From Neocallimastix lanati (nom. inval.) (Eukaryota; Neocallimastigomycota; Neocallimastigomycetes; Neocallimastigales; Neocallimastigaceae), in assembly GCA_016946835.1 (NCBI GenBank), contig JACVTC010000270.1, forward strand, positions 1 to 64,000: a DNA stretch of 64,000 nt. The letters are read 5' to 3'. Each line of letters begins with the position of its first letter. The first letter of the stretch is position 1. A model generated the notes under the pieces. It was not told the origin of the DNA. It searched no databases and saw nothing but the letters and a program-made list of their open reading frames with translations. This document shows, piece by piece, positions 34,081 through 46,516 of the stretch. The position numbers and the translations under genes are program-made.

Positions 34081-37000
34081 AATATAATATTTTAAATTAT
34101 TTTAATTGTTAATTTCTTATTAATTATTTTTATATAATTTATTCGTGGTTATGTACATTAGATATTATTTTATTTTTTAATTATTTAATAATTTTTATAG
34201 TTAAAGATTTAAATATTTTTATAATCCTAAATGTAGATTAATTATATTGTGTTTAATAAAATACTATTTGATTTTATTTTTTAGCATAAATAATATTTGT
34301 ATTTATTTTTATTTTTTTTTATTCCTTAAAAAAATTAATCATCTAATGTACTCTAAAATAAACTATAATTAAATATTGTTCATTAATATTTTATATTTAT
34401 CTATTATTATTTTTTATCTATATATTAATATAATAATTAAAAAAAAAAAAAAAGTTTTTTCTTTTCAGCTTTAAAATTAAATTTTGATTAAAAAATTTAA
34501 AAAATTAAGTTTTTAAAAAAATGGCATATCCGAAATTTTATTTTATAATTAATTTAATATAAATCTATAATTAAATTAAAAATTTAAATTTTTTGGACCA
34601 ATCGATTTTTAAATAGAAAAATTTTTCTACTTTGACAAATAAAACCCGCTTTTGCTAAGGGGGTGGTCATTTTTTTTGGTTTTTTATCTATGTGATGGGA
34701 AAAAAAAAAAAAAAAAAAAAAAAAAAATAAAATAAAATTATATAATTATTAAAATTTTAAATAGCGAAATAAAATTTTTGATTGTGGGTTTTTTTTGGAA
34801 TAATAATTATTTTTGGTGCATAGATAATATTTATTTTTTTTTTTTTAATTTTTTTTCTTATTGCAAGCTTTTTACTTTGTAAAAAGTTTAACTTTAGAAA
34901 GATAAAAGAAATAAATATTTTTCTTTCTTTCTTTTTTTTTTTATTAATTTTTTTTATTATTTTTATTTTAAATTATTTTATTTTAAAAATAAAATAAAAA
35001 TAAAAATAAAAAAAAAAAAAAATTAAAAAATGTTGAGAGGAAGAGGGGAAAATTTTTTCTTTTTTTTTTTCTATTTTAGAAAAATAAAAGAAATAAATAT
35101 TTTTCTTTCTTTCTTTCTTTTTTTTTTTAATTTTTTTTTATTTTTATTTTAAATTATTTTATTTTAAAAATAAAATAAAAATAAAAATAAAAAAAGAATT
35201 AAAAAATGTTGAGAGGAAGAGGGGAAATTTTTTTTTTTTTCTACTTTAGAAAAATAAAAGAAATAAATATTTTTTTTTCTTTTTTTTTTTTTATTAATTT
35301 TTTTATTATTTTTATTTTAAATTATTTTATTTTAAAAATAAAATAAAAATAAAAATAAAAAAAGAATTAAAAAATGATAAGAGGAAGAGGAGAAAATTTT
35401 TCTTTTTTTTTTTTTTTTTTTTTTCTATTTTAGAAAAATAAAAGAAATAAATATTTTTCTTTTGTCTTTTTTTTTTTTTTTATTAATTTTTTTTATTATT
35501 TTTATTTTAAAATATTTTATTTTAAAAATAAAATAAAAATAAAAATAAAAAAAAAATTAAAAAATGATGAGAGGAAGAGGGGAAAATTTTTCTTTTTTTT
35601 TTTTTTTTTTTTCTATTTTAGAAAAATAAAAGAAATAAATATTTTTCTTTTGTCTTTTTTTTTTTTTATTTTTTTTTTTTTATTTTTATTTTAAATTATT
35701 TTATTTTTAAAATAAAAATAAAAATAAAAAAAAAAAAAATTAAAAAATGTTGAGAGGAAGAGGGGAAAATTTTTTCTTTTTTTTTTTTCTATTTTAGAAA
35801 AATAAAAGAAATAAATATTTTTCTTTCTTTCTTTCTTTTTTTTTTTTAATTTTTTTATTATTTTTATTTTAAATTATTTTATTTTAAAAATAAAATAAAA
35901 ATAAAAATAAAAAAAAAAATTAAAAAATGATGAGAGGAAGAGGGGAAATTTTTTTTTTTTTTCTACTTTAGAAAAATAAAAGAAATAAATATTTTTCTTT
36001 CTTTCTTTCTTTTTTTTTTTTTTTTAATTTTTTTTTTATTTTATTTTAAATTATTTTATTTTAAAAATAAAATAAAAATGAAAAATAAAAAAAAAATTAA
36101 AAAATGATGAGAGGAAGAGGGGAAAATTTTTTCTTTTTTTTTTTTTCTATTTTAGAAAATAAAAGAAATAAATATTTTTCTTCTTTCTTTCTTTTTTTTT
36201 TTTTAATTTTTTTTATTTTTATTTAAATTATTTTATTTTAAAAATAAAATAAAAATAAAAATAAAAAAAAAATTAAAAATGATGAGAGGAAGAGGGGAAA
36301 TTTTTTCTTTTTTTTTTCTACTTTAGAAAAATAAAAGAAATAAATATTTTTCTTTTTTTCTTTTTTTTTTTTTTATTAATTTTTTTATTATTTTTATTTT
36401 AAATTATTTTATTTTAAAATAAAATAAAAATAAAAATAAAAAAAAAAAAAATTAAAAAATGTTGAGAGGAAGAGGGGAAAATTTTTCTTTTTTTTTTTCT
36501 ATTTTAGAAAAATAAAAGAAATAAATATTTTTCTTTCTTTCTTTCTTTTTTTTTTTTAATTTTTTTTTATTTTTATTTTAAAATATTTTATTTTAAAAAT
36601 AAAATAAAAATAAAATAAAAAAAAAAAAATTAAAAAAAGATAAAAGTAAGAGGGGATTTTTTTTTCTATTTAGAAAGATAAACGAAATAATATTTTTCTT
36701 TTGTCTTTTTTTTTTATTTTTTTTTTTATTTTTATTTTAAATTATTTTATTTTAAAAAAAAAAATAAAATAAAAATAAAAAAAGAATTAAAAAATGATGA
36801 GAGGAAGAGGGGAATTTTTTTTTTTTTTTTCTACTTTAGAAAATAAAAAAAATAAATATTTTTCTTTCTTTCTTTTTTTTTAATTTTTTTTTTTATTTTA
36901 AATTATTTTATTTTAAAAATAAAATAAAAATAAAAAAAAATTAAAAAATGATGAAAGTAAGAGGGAATTTTTTTCTTTTTTTTTTTTTTTTTTTTTCTAT

Positions 37001-38272
37001 TTTAGAAAGATAAACGAAATAATATTTTTCTTTTTCTTTTATTTTTTTTATTTTTTTCTATTTTTATTTTAAATTATTTTATTTTAAAAAGAAAATAAAA
37101 TAAAAAAAAAAAAAAAAAAAAAAAAAGAATTAAAAAAATGATGAGAGGAAGAGGGGAAAATTTTTTCTTTTTTTTTTTCTTTTTTTTTTTTTTTTTCTTC
37201 TTTAGAAAGATAAAAGAAATAAATATTTTTCTTTCTTTCTTTTTTTTTTTTATTAATTTTTTTTTATTATTTTTTATTTTAAATAATAAAAAAAAAAATA
37301 AAATAAAATGAAATAAAATTAAAAGATGTTGAGAAGAAAGGGGAATTTTTTTTTTTCTATTTTAGAAAGATAAAAAGAAATAATTATTTTTCTTTCTTTT
37401 TATTTAAAATTATTTTTTTATATTATTTTTTTTAAAGAATAAAATAAAATAAAACTAAAAAAAAAAGTGATGAGAAGGAGGAGAAGAAATTTTTTTTTTT
37501 TTTTTAATTGTAAAAGGCTAAAATTTAGAAAATTAAAAACAATATTATATATATATTTTTTAATTTAAAAAAAATAAGAAAGAAAGAAAAAAATAAAAAA
37601 TAAAAAAAAAATACAAGAATATAAGAATATAAGAATATAAGAATATAAGAATTTTTTTGTTACGCTTTTTTTACTTAGTAAAAGGCTAAATTTTAGAAAG
37701 ATAGAAACAATAATATTTTTTATTATGGTTTTTTCTTTCTTTCATTTTTATTAAAAAAAAAAAAAAATTAAATAAAATAAAAAATAATTAAAAAGTTATT
37801 TATTTAAAAAAAGGTCATGAAATGAATATATCTATCTTTTTTTTCATTAAAGACCTTATAATTTTGAACGTCTTAAATTTATTTTAAAATAGTTTTACTT
37901 TAAAATATGGATAACCCATTTTTTATTTTTAAAAAATAGTTATTAAAAAAAAAAAAAAAATAAAAAAATAATTAAAAATTATAAATTAAAGAATCATAAA
38001 TAATAATAAACATTTATTAAAATTATAAATAATAAAATAAATTATATAATAGATAATAAATATAATACCTAAATAATACCAAAATATCAATATATATAAC
38101 TAATAATAAAATTTATACAAAATTTTCATTTTAATATGATAATTTTAATATTTATATTAATATAATATTGATTGGATTAATGTTTAATTTATAAATAACA
38201 AATAGTATTTTTTTAATGCTATTTTCATTGTATTATAACTTTAATTTATTAATATTTAATTATGAAATTTAA

Positions 38273-38308
<36 letters not shown>

Positions 38309-38545
38309 GAAATAACTATTTTAAAATATTTATATATAGTAGTTCTACTTAAATATTTAAATTACTATTAATTATTAAAAAAAAAAAAAAAAAAACTTTT
38401 TTTTAATTATATTTTTATTACTTAAGTAACAAAATCAAAAAGAAAAATAAAAAAGAAAAATTATTTTTTATTTTAAATTTATTATAAAATTTAAAAATCT
38501 AATATAAATTTTATTAGTTTTATTCTTTAGTTTTAAATTTATAAA

Positions 38546-38586
<41 letters not shown>

Positions 38587-38617
38587 ATATTTTAAACTTT
38601 TTATTTTTTTTTAAAAA
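34081..38617. other. Leader B, copy 4 (5'-deleted), before the second RT ORF
   Basis: Colinear with 12230-16784: GC-rich island at about 34593-34698, ~180-bp repeat array at 34868-37495, then the A/T-rich approach to the RT start codon. Single-base losses against block I cluster between about 36030 and 37150. Non-coding. Confidence 0.8.
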
Positions 38618-41600
38618 ATGTCAATTATTTATAAATTTAGACCATCAGTTATAACTGATAATTTCAGTTATAATATGAATTTAAAAAATGTTAATATTTG
38701 TAAAAAATTAAAATTAACTATTAAAAATTTAAAAAGTTTAAATATTTTTTATGTTAATGCACAAGGGTTTAATAAAGGAAAACAAGATATTACATTTGAT
38801 TCTCTTATTAATATCTATGATATTATTTTCATTGCAGAATCATGGTATCTTGATTTTTATGAAATTATTAAAAACCCTTGTTTTGTAGCTACAACCCCGT
38901 TACCAATAAGACGTAATAATATTCGTCCTGGTAATGGGATATTTTGTTTTGCAAATTCTTTGATTAAGTCTTTAATCAAAGTAATGCATGTTACAGACTA
39001 TTCAATTACTATTAAAGTTTGTAACAAAGTTTTAATGGCAGTATATTATCCGCCATCTTTAAAAAGACATATATTTGAAAAATGTCTTACTAACCCATAT
39101 TCTCCAGATATTATATTTGGAGATTTTAATGTTGATATATTTGATTGCAAAGACGAAAAAAAGAAAAAGTTAACCCTCTATATTTATTTACAAAAAAATT
39201 TACTGGAAAGAGTTTGTCCAGTATTAAAAGATAAATATAGTAAGATTCCAAAGTGGGATCACGTTTTTGCAAAAAAATCTATCAATTTAAAATTATACGT
39301 CGGGTTAGCGCCATTTTCAAGTGATCATCAATCATTTGAAATGAAAATTAACTTAAACGAAGCTATTAGAATAGAGGAAAACTCTATATCAAACGCTTCA
39401 TTCATTAAAAAAAAATATAATTTAAAAAATTTAAATGATCCTTTGATTCGTTCTTCCCTTGTTCAATGGATTGATACAATTGCTGATAATATTAAAGGTA
39501 TTTATGATATTATAGAAGAAAATTTTAAAGAATCAGAAGTTCAAATAAAACAAGAAATGGTTGATATGAGTGATGAACTTCTAATTCATATACTTCAAGA
39601 TTGTTGTGAAGAAGTACTTGGGACGTTTAAAACGAATAAAAAAGTATATGAAACGAGTTCATATAAAAATACATTAGGAGTATCGACCATTGAAAATTCG
39701 CAAGAAGGGTTAAATTCATTGGATAGAAGAAAAGTATTTGAAATTCAAGATAGAATTAGTGAAGATCTTGATTCAAATACAACCATTCGATTGTTCAAGG
39801 AACATATGAAAAGTTCATCTAATGTTCCTCAATATATTGAGTCTTCTAAAGCAAGCTTAAGCGCAATAGAGGATGCATTCGATTATTATTCCAATGCTTA
39901 TAAATGTATTGATGACGAAAACCCAAGATTCAATCCAAAAATTATAAGAAGTAATTATTTAGGTATTTGTTATCATGATTTTTATAAGTATATAAATTAT
40001 GAAATAATTATCAATAAAATCAATAATTTATCCTCAAATAAAGCATGCGGTTCGGATGGAATTCATGCTCAAATATTAAAGGCACTTCTTAATAGTAAAT
40101 TGCCAAAAATTTTAGAATCCTTATTCAAAATGTGCGTGAAATTTGGAGTAAGTCCACTTCGATGGAATTCTTCAATTATTTTTCCAATCCCAAAAAAAAA
40201 TGATTCATCCTTGATAAAAGATTTTCGCCCTATAGCCATTACGAATATATTTAGGAAATTATTTGAAGGGATTCTTCTCGATTTCATAAATGGCTATTTA
40301 AAAAATTTTTTTAAATTATGTGATAATCAAGCTGGGTTTCGTCGCGGATTTTCTACCCTGACACATGCTCTTATTTCCAATGAAACTGCAAAAACAAGCC
40401 CAAAGCAATATCATGTTTTTTTAGATTTAAAAAAGGCATATGATTCGGTACCTGTAAAATTAGTACTTGAAAAGTTAGAAGATCGTCAGGTACCAATGGG
40501 TATTATTAGTCTTATAGCTTCTTTATTTTCAGAATGTACCACTAGAGTCTTAGTAAATCAAGAATTTACAAATGAAATTAAATTAGAAAGAGGATTACTT
40601 CAGGGTTCGATTCTCTCACCACTTCTATTTAATATTTTCATTGATGATTTAGCAAGTAAATTAACTCAAACATTTGAAAATGAAGAAGAAAAGAAAAAAT
40701 ACCCACTCCCTCATTGCTTATTTTATGCAGATGACATAAAAATTAATCACTCCTCTGCATCTGCAATTCAAGAAATGTTAAATATTTGTTCTGAATGGGC
40801 TGATAATAATGGTATGGAATTTAATATCGATAAATCATCTTACTTGATTGATCCTCAAGTAGAAAATAATAAAGAAAATGAAGGTACTTCAGATTCCTCG
40901 TATATTTATGATTATAATCATGATTTTGACAATTTCAATAATAATGATGATAATCATAAAGATAATAGAGACCTTAATAAAAACAATAATATTAATTTCA
41001 ATCAAGAAAATTTCAATCAAATGAATAAATTTAATAAAAGTAATAATAATTATAAAAGTAATAATAACTTAATAAATAATAATAATAATATCGAAAAAAA
41101 TGAAAAAGTACATTTTTATATTACAATTAAAGGTATTAAAAAAGAATTATCGGGGGTAGTAACATATAAATATCTTGGTTTTCCTCATACCGTTAAAGGG
41201 ATTGATTGGAAAGAACATTTAGAAGACAGTTCAAAAAAATCTTTAAAGTTTATTAAATCACTTTATTATTATAAAAATAGTTTACCTACTGTCTCTAAAT
41301 TAATTATTTTTAAAACATTTATTCGTCCGATAATGGAATACTCTGCTTGTCTGTCATTCTATTGGATGGATTTAGAACAATTTAAAAAACCAAATTCAAC
41401 TTTAAATTATGAAGAAGTTTCTGGTTATCATAAAGTTATGACCGAAGCCGTTGAATGGATTGTTGGATCATCCAAATTTAATGTTGCCTGTTCTTTACTT
41501 GGTTTACCTCCAACAATGCTAAGATTATATATTTTAGCATTGAGATTCAAAATCCATTTAGACGGTATGAGTGATAATAACCCTTTAAAAAAAACATTTG

Positions 41601-42220
41601 ATTTAAAAAAAAATGCATTATTAAGTATGACTTCGTTTGCTGGAAGAATAATATCAAGAAAAGATATTTTTAATTTAAAATACTTTAATCTACCTCCTCC
41701 TCGTCCTAAGGTAGATCCAATTACAAAAGAAATAATAAGGCCTAAAGAATTGGATGACATGGATTATAGAATTAATCTTATGATTAAAAATTACTTCTTA
41801 AATTTAAAGTCTGATGCTATAATCCTTCCTTATGCTCGAACTAATAAAATAATAAATCCAGAAAATTCTATAATTATTTCTCCAGATAGATGTATCTTTA
41901 TTAGAGATAGTACTACAAGATACAATTCTATAAATTGGAGATTAAATAGTTTCGGGCATAAAAAAACTTGTCCAATTTGCGGTGAAAGTTTTAATAGAGG
42001 ACATATTAATGAATGTAAATTTATTGAATATGAGCCTTTTAAATCAATCATTACAGAAAATGATTTATTATTATTAAAAGAGGACAAGGAAAAATTTAAG
42101 GATTTACCAAAAACTTATAATATTTTAGATTCTTTATTAAATCATAAAAATTACAACACATTTAAATTATTTATTGAAAAATTTTATATTTATTGGGAAA
42201 TTATAAATAACAATAAGTAA
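38618..42220 (+). CDS. Non-LTR retrotransposon ORF2: endonuclease and reverse transcriptase (copy II)
   Basis: The 1200-aa product looks identical to that at 16785-20387, with the complete APE set (N47, E74, GDFN, WDH, SDH), D603, YADD 703-706, the N-rich insert 750-830 and the C-terminal CX2CX7HX3C finger. I saw no nucleotide difference from copy I in the coding region by eye. With so little divergence the copy arose by recent duplication or gene conversion, or is an assembly duplication. Confidence 0.95.
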   Translation: MSIIYKFRPSVITDNFSYNMNLKNVNICKKLKLTIKNLKSLNIFYVNAQGFNKGKQDITFDSLINIYDIIFIAESWYLDFYEIIKNPCFVATTPLPIRRNNIRPGNGIFCFANSLIKSLIKVMHVTDYSITIKVCNKVLMAVYYPPSLKRHIFEKCLTNPYSPDIIFGDFNVDIFDCKDEKKKKLTLYIYLQKNLLERVCPVLKDKYSKIPKWDHVFAKKSINLKLYVGLAPFSSDHQSFEMKINLNEAIRIEENSISNASFIKKKYNLKNLNDPLIRSSLVQWIDTIADNIKGIYDIIEENFKESEVQIKQEMVDMSDELLIHILQDCCEEVLGTFKTNKKVYETSSYKNTLGVSTIENSQEGLNSLDRRKVFEIQDRISEDLDSNTTIRLFKEHMKSSSNVPQYIESSKASLSAIEDAFDYYSNAYKCIDDENPRFNPKIIRSNYLGICYHDFYKYINYEIIINKINNLSSNKACGSDGIHAQILKALLNSKLPKILESLFKMCVKFGVSPLRWNSSIIFPIPKKNDSSLIKDFRPIAITNIFRKLFEGILLDFINGYLKNFFKLCDNQAGFRRGFSTLTHALISNETAKTSPKQYHVFLDLKKAYDSVPVKLVLEKLEDRQVPMGIISLIASLFSECTTRVLVNQEFTNEIKLERGLLQGSILSPLLFNIFIDDLASKLTQTFENEEEKKKYPLPHCLFYADDIKINHSSASAIQEMLNICSEWADNNGMEFNIDKSSYLIDPQVENNKENEGTSDSSYIYDYNHDFDNFNNNDDNHKDNRDLNKNNNINFNQENFNQMNKFNKSNNNYKSNNNLINNNNNIEKNEKVHFYITIKGIKKELSGVVTYKYLGFPHTVKGIDWKEHLEDSSKKSLKFIKSLYYYKNSLPTVSKLIIFKTFIRPIMEYSACLSFYWMDLEQFKKPNSTLNYEEVSGYHKVMTEAVEWIVGSSKFNVACSLLGLPPTMLRLYILALRFKIHLDGMSDNNPLKKTFDLKKNALLSMTSFAGRIISRKDIFNLKYFNLPPPRPKVDPITKEIIRPKELDDMDYRINLMIKNYFLNLKSDAIILPYARTNKIINPENSIIISPDRCIFIRDSTTRYNSINWRLNSFGHKKTCPICGESFNRGHINECKFIEYEPFKSIITENDLLLLKEDKEKFKDLPKTYNILDSLLNHKNYNTFKLFIEKFYIYWEIINNNK

Positions 42221-42251
<31 letters not shown>

Positions 42252-43634
42252 TAAATTGTATTATTATATTTAATATATTTAAAAAATTAATTAATTTGTA
42301 TAATCCATTTAAACTATTTGATTTTTTTTTTCTTTTTTGATATAAAATTTTTTATTGTATTAAATAATTAGTTATTATTATAAAATTACATACTTTAATA
42401 AAAATAATAATTTATGAAAATAATTTTCATTATTTAAATTTAGTTTAAAAATTATTATTTATAATTCTATCATTATAAATGATTAAATTATTGAATAAAA
42501 AAATTAAATATAAAAATAAAAAAAAAAAAAAAATTATAAAATGTATGTAATTACTATAAAATTTACTAATTTTAGATTTTTACAATATTAAATATTATTA
42601 TTATTTTTTTTTTTTTTTTTTTTTTTACTTTTTTAAATATAATTTAAAGTAAAAAAAAAATATAATACTTAAAAAAGATATTAATATTGCCACATTAAAG
42701 AATCTCTACTGTAAAAATTTTAAATAATATCAATAATATCTTTATAAATATTAAATAAATATTAATATTTTATTTAATAATATTTAAGATTAAATTAAAT
42801 AAATTTTATAGTTTGTACCAGTAATACAATTAATATTTATTTAATTTTATAAATTAATAATTTTATAAATAAAAAATTGATATTAAATTTTAAGAAATAT
42901 ATATTTTGAAATTATAAATTAAAATCATTAAATATTACAAGTGTAAAAAATTTTAATTAATATTATAAATCAAATCAAAATTATAAATATATGAATATTT
43001 ATATTATATAATAATTAATATTTAATTTTTTTTTTTTTTTGTCGTAAATTTTATTTGTTATTTTTTAAATAAACGACTAAAATTTAACAATCTTAAGTTT
43101 CAAAAAAAAAAATAAAAATAAAAAAATAAAATTATTTGGAACGATTATTCATTATGATTTGAAATTATTTATTAAAAAAAAAAAAAATAATACTACTTAT
43201 TTTTATTTTAATATGAATTAATTAAAAATCAATTTTATTATATTAAAAAATAAAAAATAAGAAATTAAATTATCATAATAATTTAAATAAATAAATAATA
43301 ATAATAAAAAAAAAAAATTTAATAAAAATATTAATAATATGTAACTCCTAATTATTAATTAAAAGTAAGGAGGATGTATGATAATATTAATAATTAATAT
43401 TTATAAGATCTTTTATTTCTAAATTAAAAATATATAAAGGTTTGTACCATTAAAATTTTTGTAATTATAATTAATAGAAAAAAAAGTTAAATGCAAATTA
43501 TAAAGGGGATTTAATTTTAAAATAGGAGATTTAATTTTAAAATATAAATAGAAGACAAATTTTTAAGTAAAATTTTCATTAAATAAAAATATTCTTTATA
43601 ATTAAATATTCTTATAAATTTTTAATATCTTATA
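42221..43634. other. AT-rich interval between RT and ORF1-like gene (copy II)
   Basis: Duplicate of 20388-21801; the same GTTTGTACCA motifs and homopolymers are present. Nothing else seen. Confidence 0.5.
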
Positions 43635-45848
43635 ATGCCATCTAAAGGGGAAGAAGTCTTAAGCTACGCCGGTGTTTACCACTTGTCATTTATTCTTAGT
43701 GGTAAAAACCAAAGCGCGGACGGACGCCCTATTCCGATCCGCTGCAGAAGATGCGGGGGAATTTTTACTAAGACAAGTCATACCCGCCTCTACTGCTCGA
43801 ACAAACGAAAGAAATGCAACAATAGCTGCACCTTTAGTGCTCTTAAGGCGTATCTTATTGATCTTTATAATCATAAGATCGTCTCTCTCAGTAAGGGAAA
43901 TGATAACATACCTCTTATCCTATTCAAGAATGGGAGACAGGTCATATCTCTCCCCTTCCAAAGTCCTAATCCCAAGGACAAAACTAATGAAGACCTCTTC
44001 AAACCGGTACCAGTAAAGAAGCTACTCACGATGGTGCCTAGTTTGAGAAACCATTTCTGGTGCAAATATGATTATTGTAGACCAGAAATGAACGACAAAG
44101 AGGAGATTGATGTAAATCAAACCCTCCTCTCTGCTGAACCTACTACCTCTTCTAACGGTACTACTCTAGTCATCGCAGCACCTACCCAAGATGCTGCGAT
44201 GAAAGAAGCTAACTCTGGGGAAGAACTCGTTGGAAAGACCGTCAGTAATCCCATGATTACTGAAGAGCCTATCTTAAAGCCGGTGATTCCCTCCACAACG
44301 AAAGAAGTAGATATCTTAAGCCAAGAAAGGTTATTCAAGAAGCCAGTGACCGAAGGGACTGGTAAAAGAAAAAATAACCCCTTGGAAGAAGATGAACGAA
44401 ATCCTAGCATTGAGAGATATCTCTCAAGCTGCCAAAATTCGGCCCCTAAAGAGCTCAATCAGTTCGATTTAGACGAATTTAATCGTCTTAGAACTGAGAA
44501 CGCTCATTTAAAAAATTTATGTTATAATAGTAAGATTGAAATTTCCAATCTTACTGAATCAATAAGAAGCCTAGAAGAGTCTTGGAAAAAGGAGAAAGTT
44601 AAACTTTCATCCCAAATTTTCAAGGCTCAGAACAACTCAGTAGCACTTAGTACGGTGCTACAAAATAAGTCTGAAGCCTCCCCCTCTCGACTTTCTCTTG
44701 AAATATTAGAGAAAAAGGAGAGGATCAAAAAAATGATAGAAGAAAAAAAGGGAAAATGTAAGGATATTACAGATTCCCTTGAGAAGAATGCCGACCATCT
44801 TCCTCCACAGCTTCAACGAATAAGAAGTCAGGAAGATGGCCTCCCCTTAATTCAGGAAAGTATCCTGAGCCTCATTATGAGGCAACCTAAGATCATCCGA
44901 AAGGATGATCTTGACTTAGTATATATTAAAGGCATTCAAAGGCAACCCATCTGGGTTATCAAAAAATGCCTTAGTAATCTTGGAATACGACATTTTTATA
45001 TTAAAAATGTCTCGTTCATTGGTAAAGACATTTGCGAACTTACAGTTCTCAAAAGATCCAAACCAATGATTATTAACATCCTTAAAGTTTTTGAAAACTC
45101 ATTCAAAGTTCTCGAAAACTTTAACCCTGTTGCTGTTGACAATGCCTCTACAGCTAATGATGAAGATATTCTTAGAGTAGAAAAAGCATGCTACCGAAGA
45201 ATATCTGAAACTATTAATAGAAAAAGAAGTCCTGATTATATTAAGGACTTCTTTTCTAATGTTATCCAGAATATTAAATTTACCAAATTTAATATTCCTA
45301 CGCCTACGCCTACTGCTGTTCCTGATGAAGCTTCTCTTAATGTAGAAGCCTCTACCTCAGGTAATAACTTCGCTGCTCCTTCTTCGGTTTGTGCCCACGA
45401 TAATGCTCCAGCTACCATCAATGATGCTCCAGCTAACTCGCCCGGCTCGACCTCGGAAGTAGCTAATGCTGCCCTCCGCTCTAGTAAAGAAGCCATCTCT
45501 GCCTTTGCCCTTGCGCTAAAGGAAAGGGTTGTTAGCCCATCAAAGGGCTTTGCTGCTTTTAAGGCTGCTAATCCAAGTGGCCCTCTTGAATCCCCAGAGT
45601 TCAAAGGTACGTCTGAACTCTTTGAGGATGACAGCCTAAACACGGAGGATGATAATGATTCAATTATCTCCTCAACGTTAACTCCTACAGTGCCAATTGA
45701 GCACTACCATGAAGCCGGGATGGATATGTATAGTGACACTATAATATCCAATTCCCCTAATATTCTCAGTACAACTATTAATCCATTAAATCCTATGGAT
45801 TATAGTTCTGAGGATATTATTGAATCTATGAAATATATCAATGAATAA
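43635..45848 (+). CDS. ORF1-like protein of the telomeric retrotransposon (copy II)
   Basis: The 737-aa product has the same sequence as that at 21802-24015. One synonymous change was noticed: a proline codon CCT at 22447-22449 is CCG at 44280-44282. Domains are the same: cysteine cluster 37-61, coiled coil about 278-330, conserved domain about 435-550. It is followed by the hairpin-bearing 3' region and a telomere remnant. Confidence 0.85.
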   Translation: MPSKGEEVLSYAGVYHLSFILSGKNQSADGRPIPIRCRRCGGIFTKTSHTRLYCSNKRKKCNNSCTFSALKAYLIDLYNHKIVSLSKGNDNIPLILFKNGRQVISLPFQSPNPKDKTNEDLFKPVPVKKLLTMVPSLRNHFWCKYDYCRPEMNDKEEIDVNQTLLSAEPTTSSNGTTLVIAAPTQDAAMKEANSGEELVGKTVSNPMITEEPILKPVIPSTTKEVDILSQERLFKKPVTEGTGKRKNNPLEEDERNPSIERYLSSCQNSAPKELNQFDLDEFNRLRTENAHLKNLCYNSKIEISNLTESIRSLEESWKKEKVKLSSQIFKAQNNSVALSTVLQNKSEASPSRLSLEILEKKERIKKMIEEKKGKCKDITDSLEKNADHLPPQLQRIRSQEDGLPLIQESILSLIMRQPKIIRKDDLDLVYIKGIQRQPIWVIKKCLSNLGIRHFYIKNVSFIGKDICELTVLKRSKPMIINILKVFENSFKVLENFNPVAVDNASTANDEDILRVEKACYRRISETINRKRSPDYIKDFFSNVIQNIKFTKFNIPTPTPTAVPDEASLNVEASTSGNNFAAPSSVCAHDNAPATINDAPANSPGSTSEVANAALRSSKEAISAFALALKERVVSPSKGFAAFKAANPSGPLESPEFKGTSELFEDDSLNTEDDNDSIISSTLTPTVPIEHYHEAGMDMYSDTIISNSPNILSTTINPLNPMDYSSEDIIESMKYINE

Positions 45849-46227
45849 ATATATTTCATACGATTTCAGTTTTAATTAAATATACTTACTTTACGAACAA
45901 ACTAAAATTTAATTTCTTTATAAATTTTATTTTAAAATATTCTACTAGATTATAAAAACTTTATATTCTTTTAGATAATTACAAAAATTCTTTTATTAGA
46001 ATTACTTTTATTATTCATTTACTTTAAAAGAATAATTTTTCTCTTCCTTAAAATTCTAAACTTTATAGATATATACTTTTTTTTTACTTTATCGAACTTT
46101 TATTTTTTTACTAAAAATGTATTAATTTACTTAAAATCATGTAGTCATGATTTCATATAATTTATATATACATTAATTAATGTATTATCTAATCGAATAA
46201 TTTTAATAAAAATTACAAAGTTTAAAA
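45849..46227 (+). other. 3' region with paired hairpins (copy II)
   Basis: Duplicate of 24016-24394, with hairpins at about 46134-46153 and 46168-46185. Confidence 0.65.
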
Positions 46228-46242
46228 CCTAACCTAACCCTA
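46228..46242 (+). repeat. Telomere remnant at the right edge of the array
   Basis: CCTAACCTAACCCTA directly after the element's TTTAAAA end. Inward of it begins a different set of subtelomeric repeats. Confidence 0.85.
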
Positions 46243-46516
46243 GTGTTTTTCACAATGTGGCTTAAATATTTTTAATTAATTGCCACAATATATATTTTTT
46301 TAACCAATAAATAACCCTAGTAAATAATAAATAATAAATAATAAATAATAGCAAATAATAAATAATAGGAAATAATAAATATAAAAAATAATAATAAATA
46401 ATAAACAACAGCAAATAATAAATATAAAATATAATATTAATTAATTATTTAAAACTTTAAAAAGCCACATTTTCAAAATGCAATTTTATGAATGTGCAAA
46501 TGTGCATTTCGCAATT
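46243..46516. repeat. Inverted-repeat subtelomeric element, left copy
   Basis: Starts GTGTTTTTCACAATGTGGCT and shares its first ~195 bp with the copy at 46517 (offset 274). The middle is AATAAAT-type repeat with ATAACCCTAGTAAA. Its right part instead has AAAGCCACATTTTCAAAATG and TGTGCAAATGTGCATTTCGC. Confidence 0.7.

Larger units (their letters stand above)
38618..46227 (+). mobile_element. Telomere-associated non-LTR retrotransposon, copy II
   Basis: Colinear with copy I at an offset of 21,833 bp and ends at the same base (TTTAAAA). The downstream telomere remnant differs (CCTAACCTAACCCTA), and the flank is unrelated, so this is the right edge of the amplified block. Confidence 0.78.
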
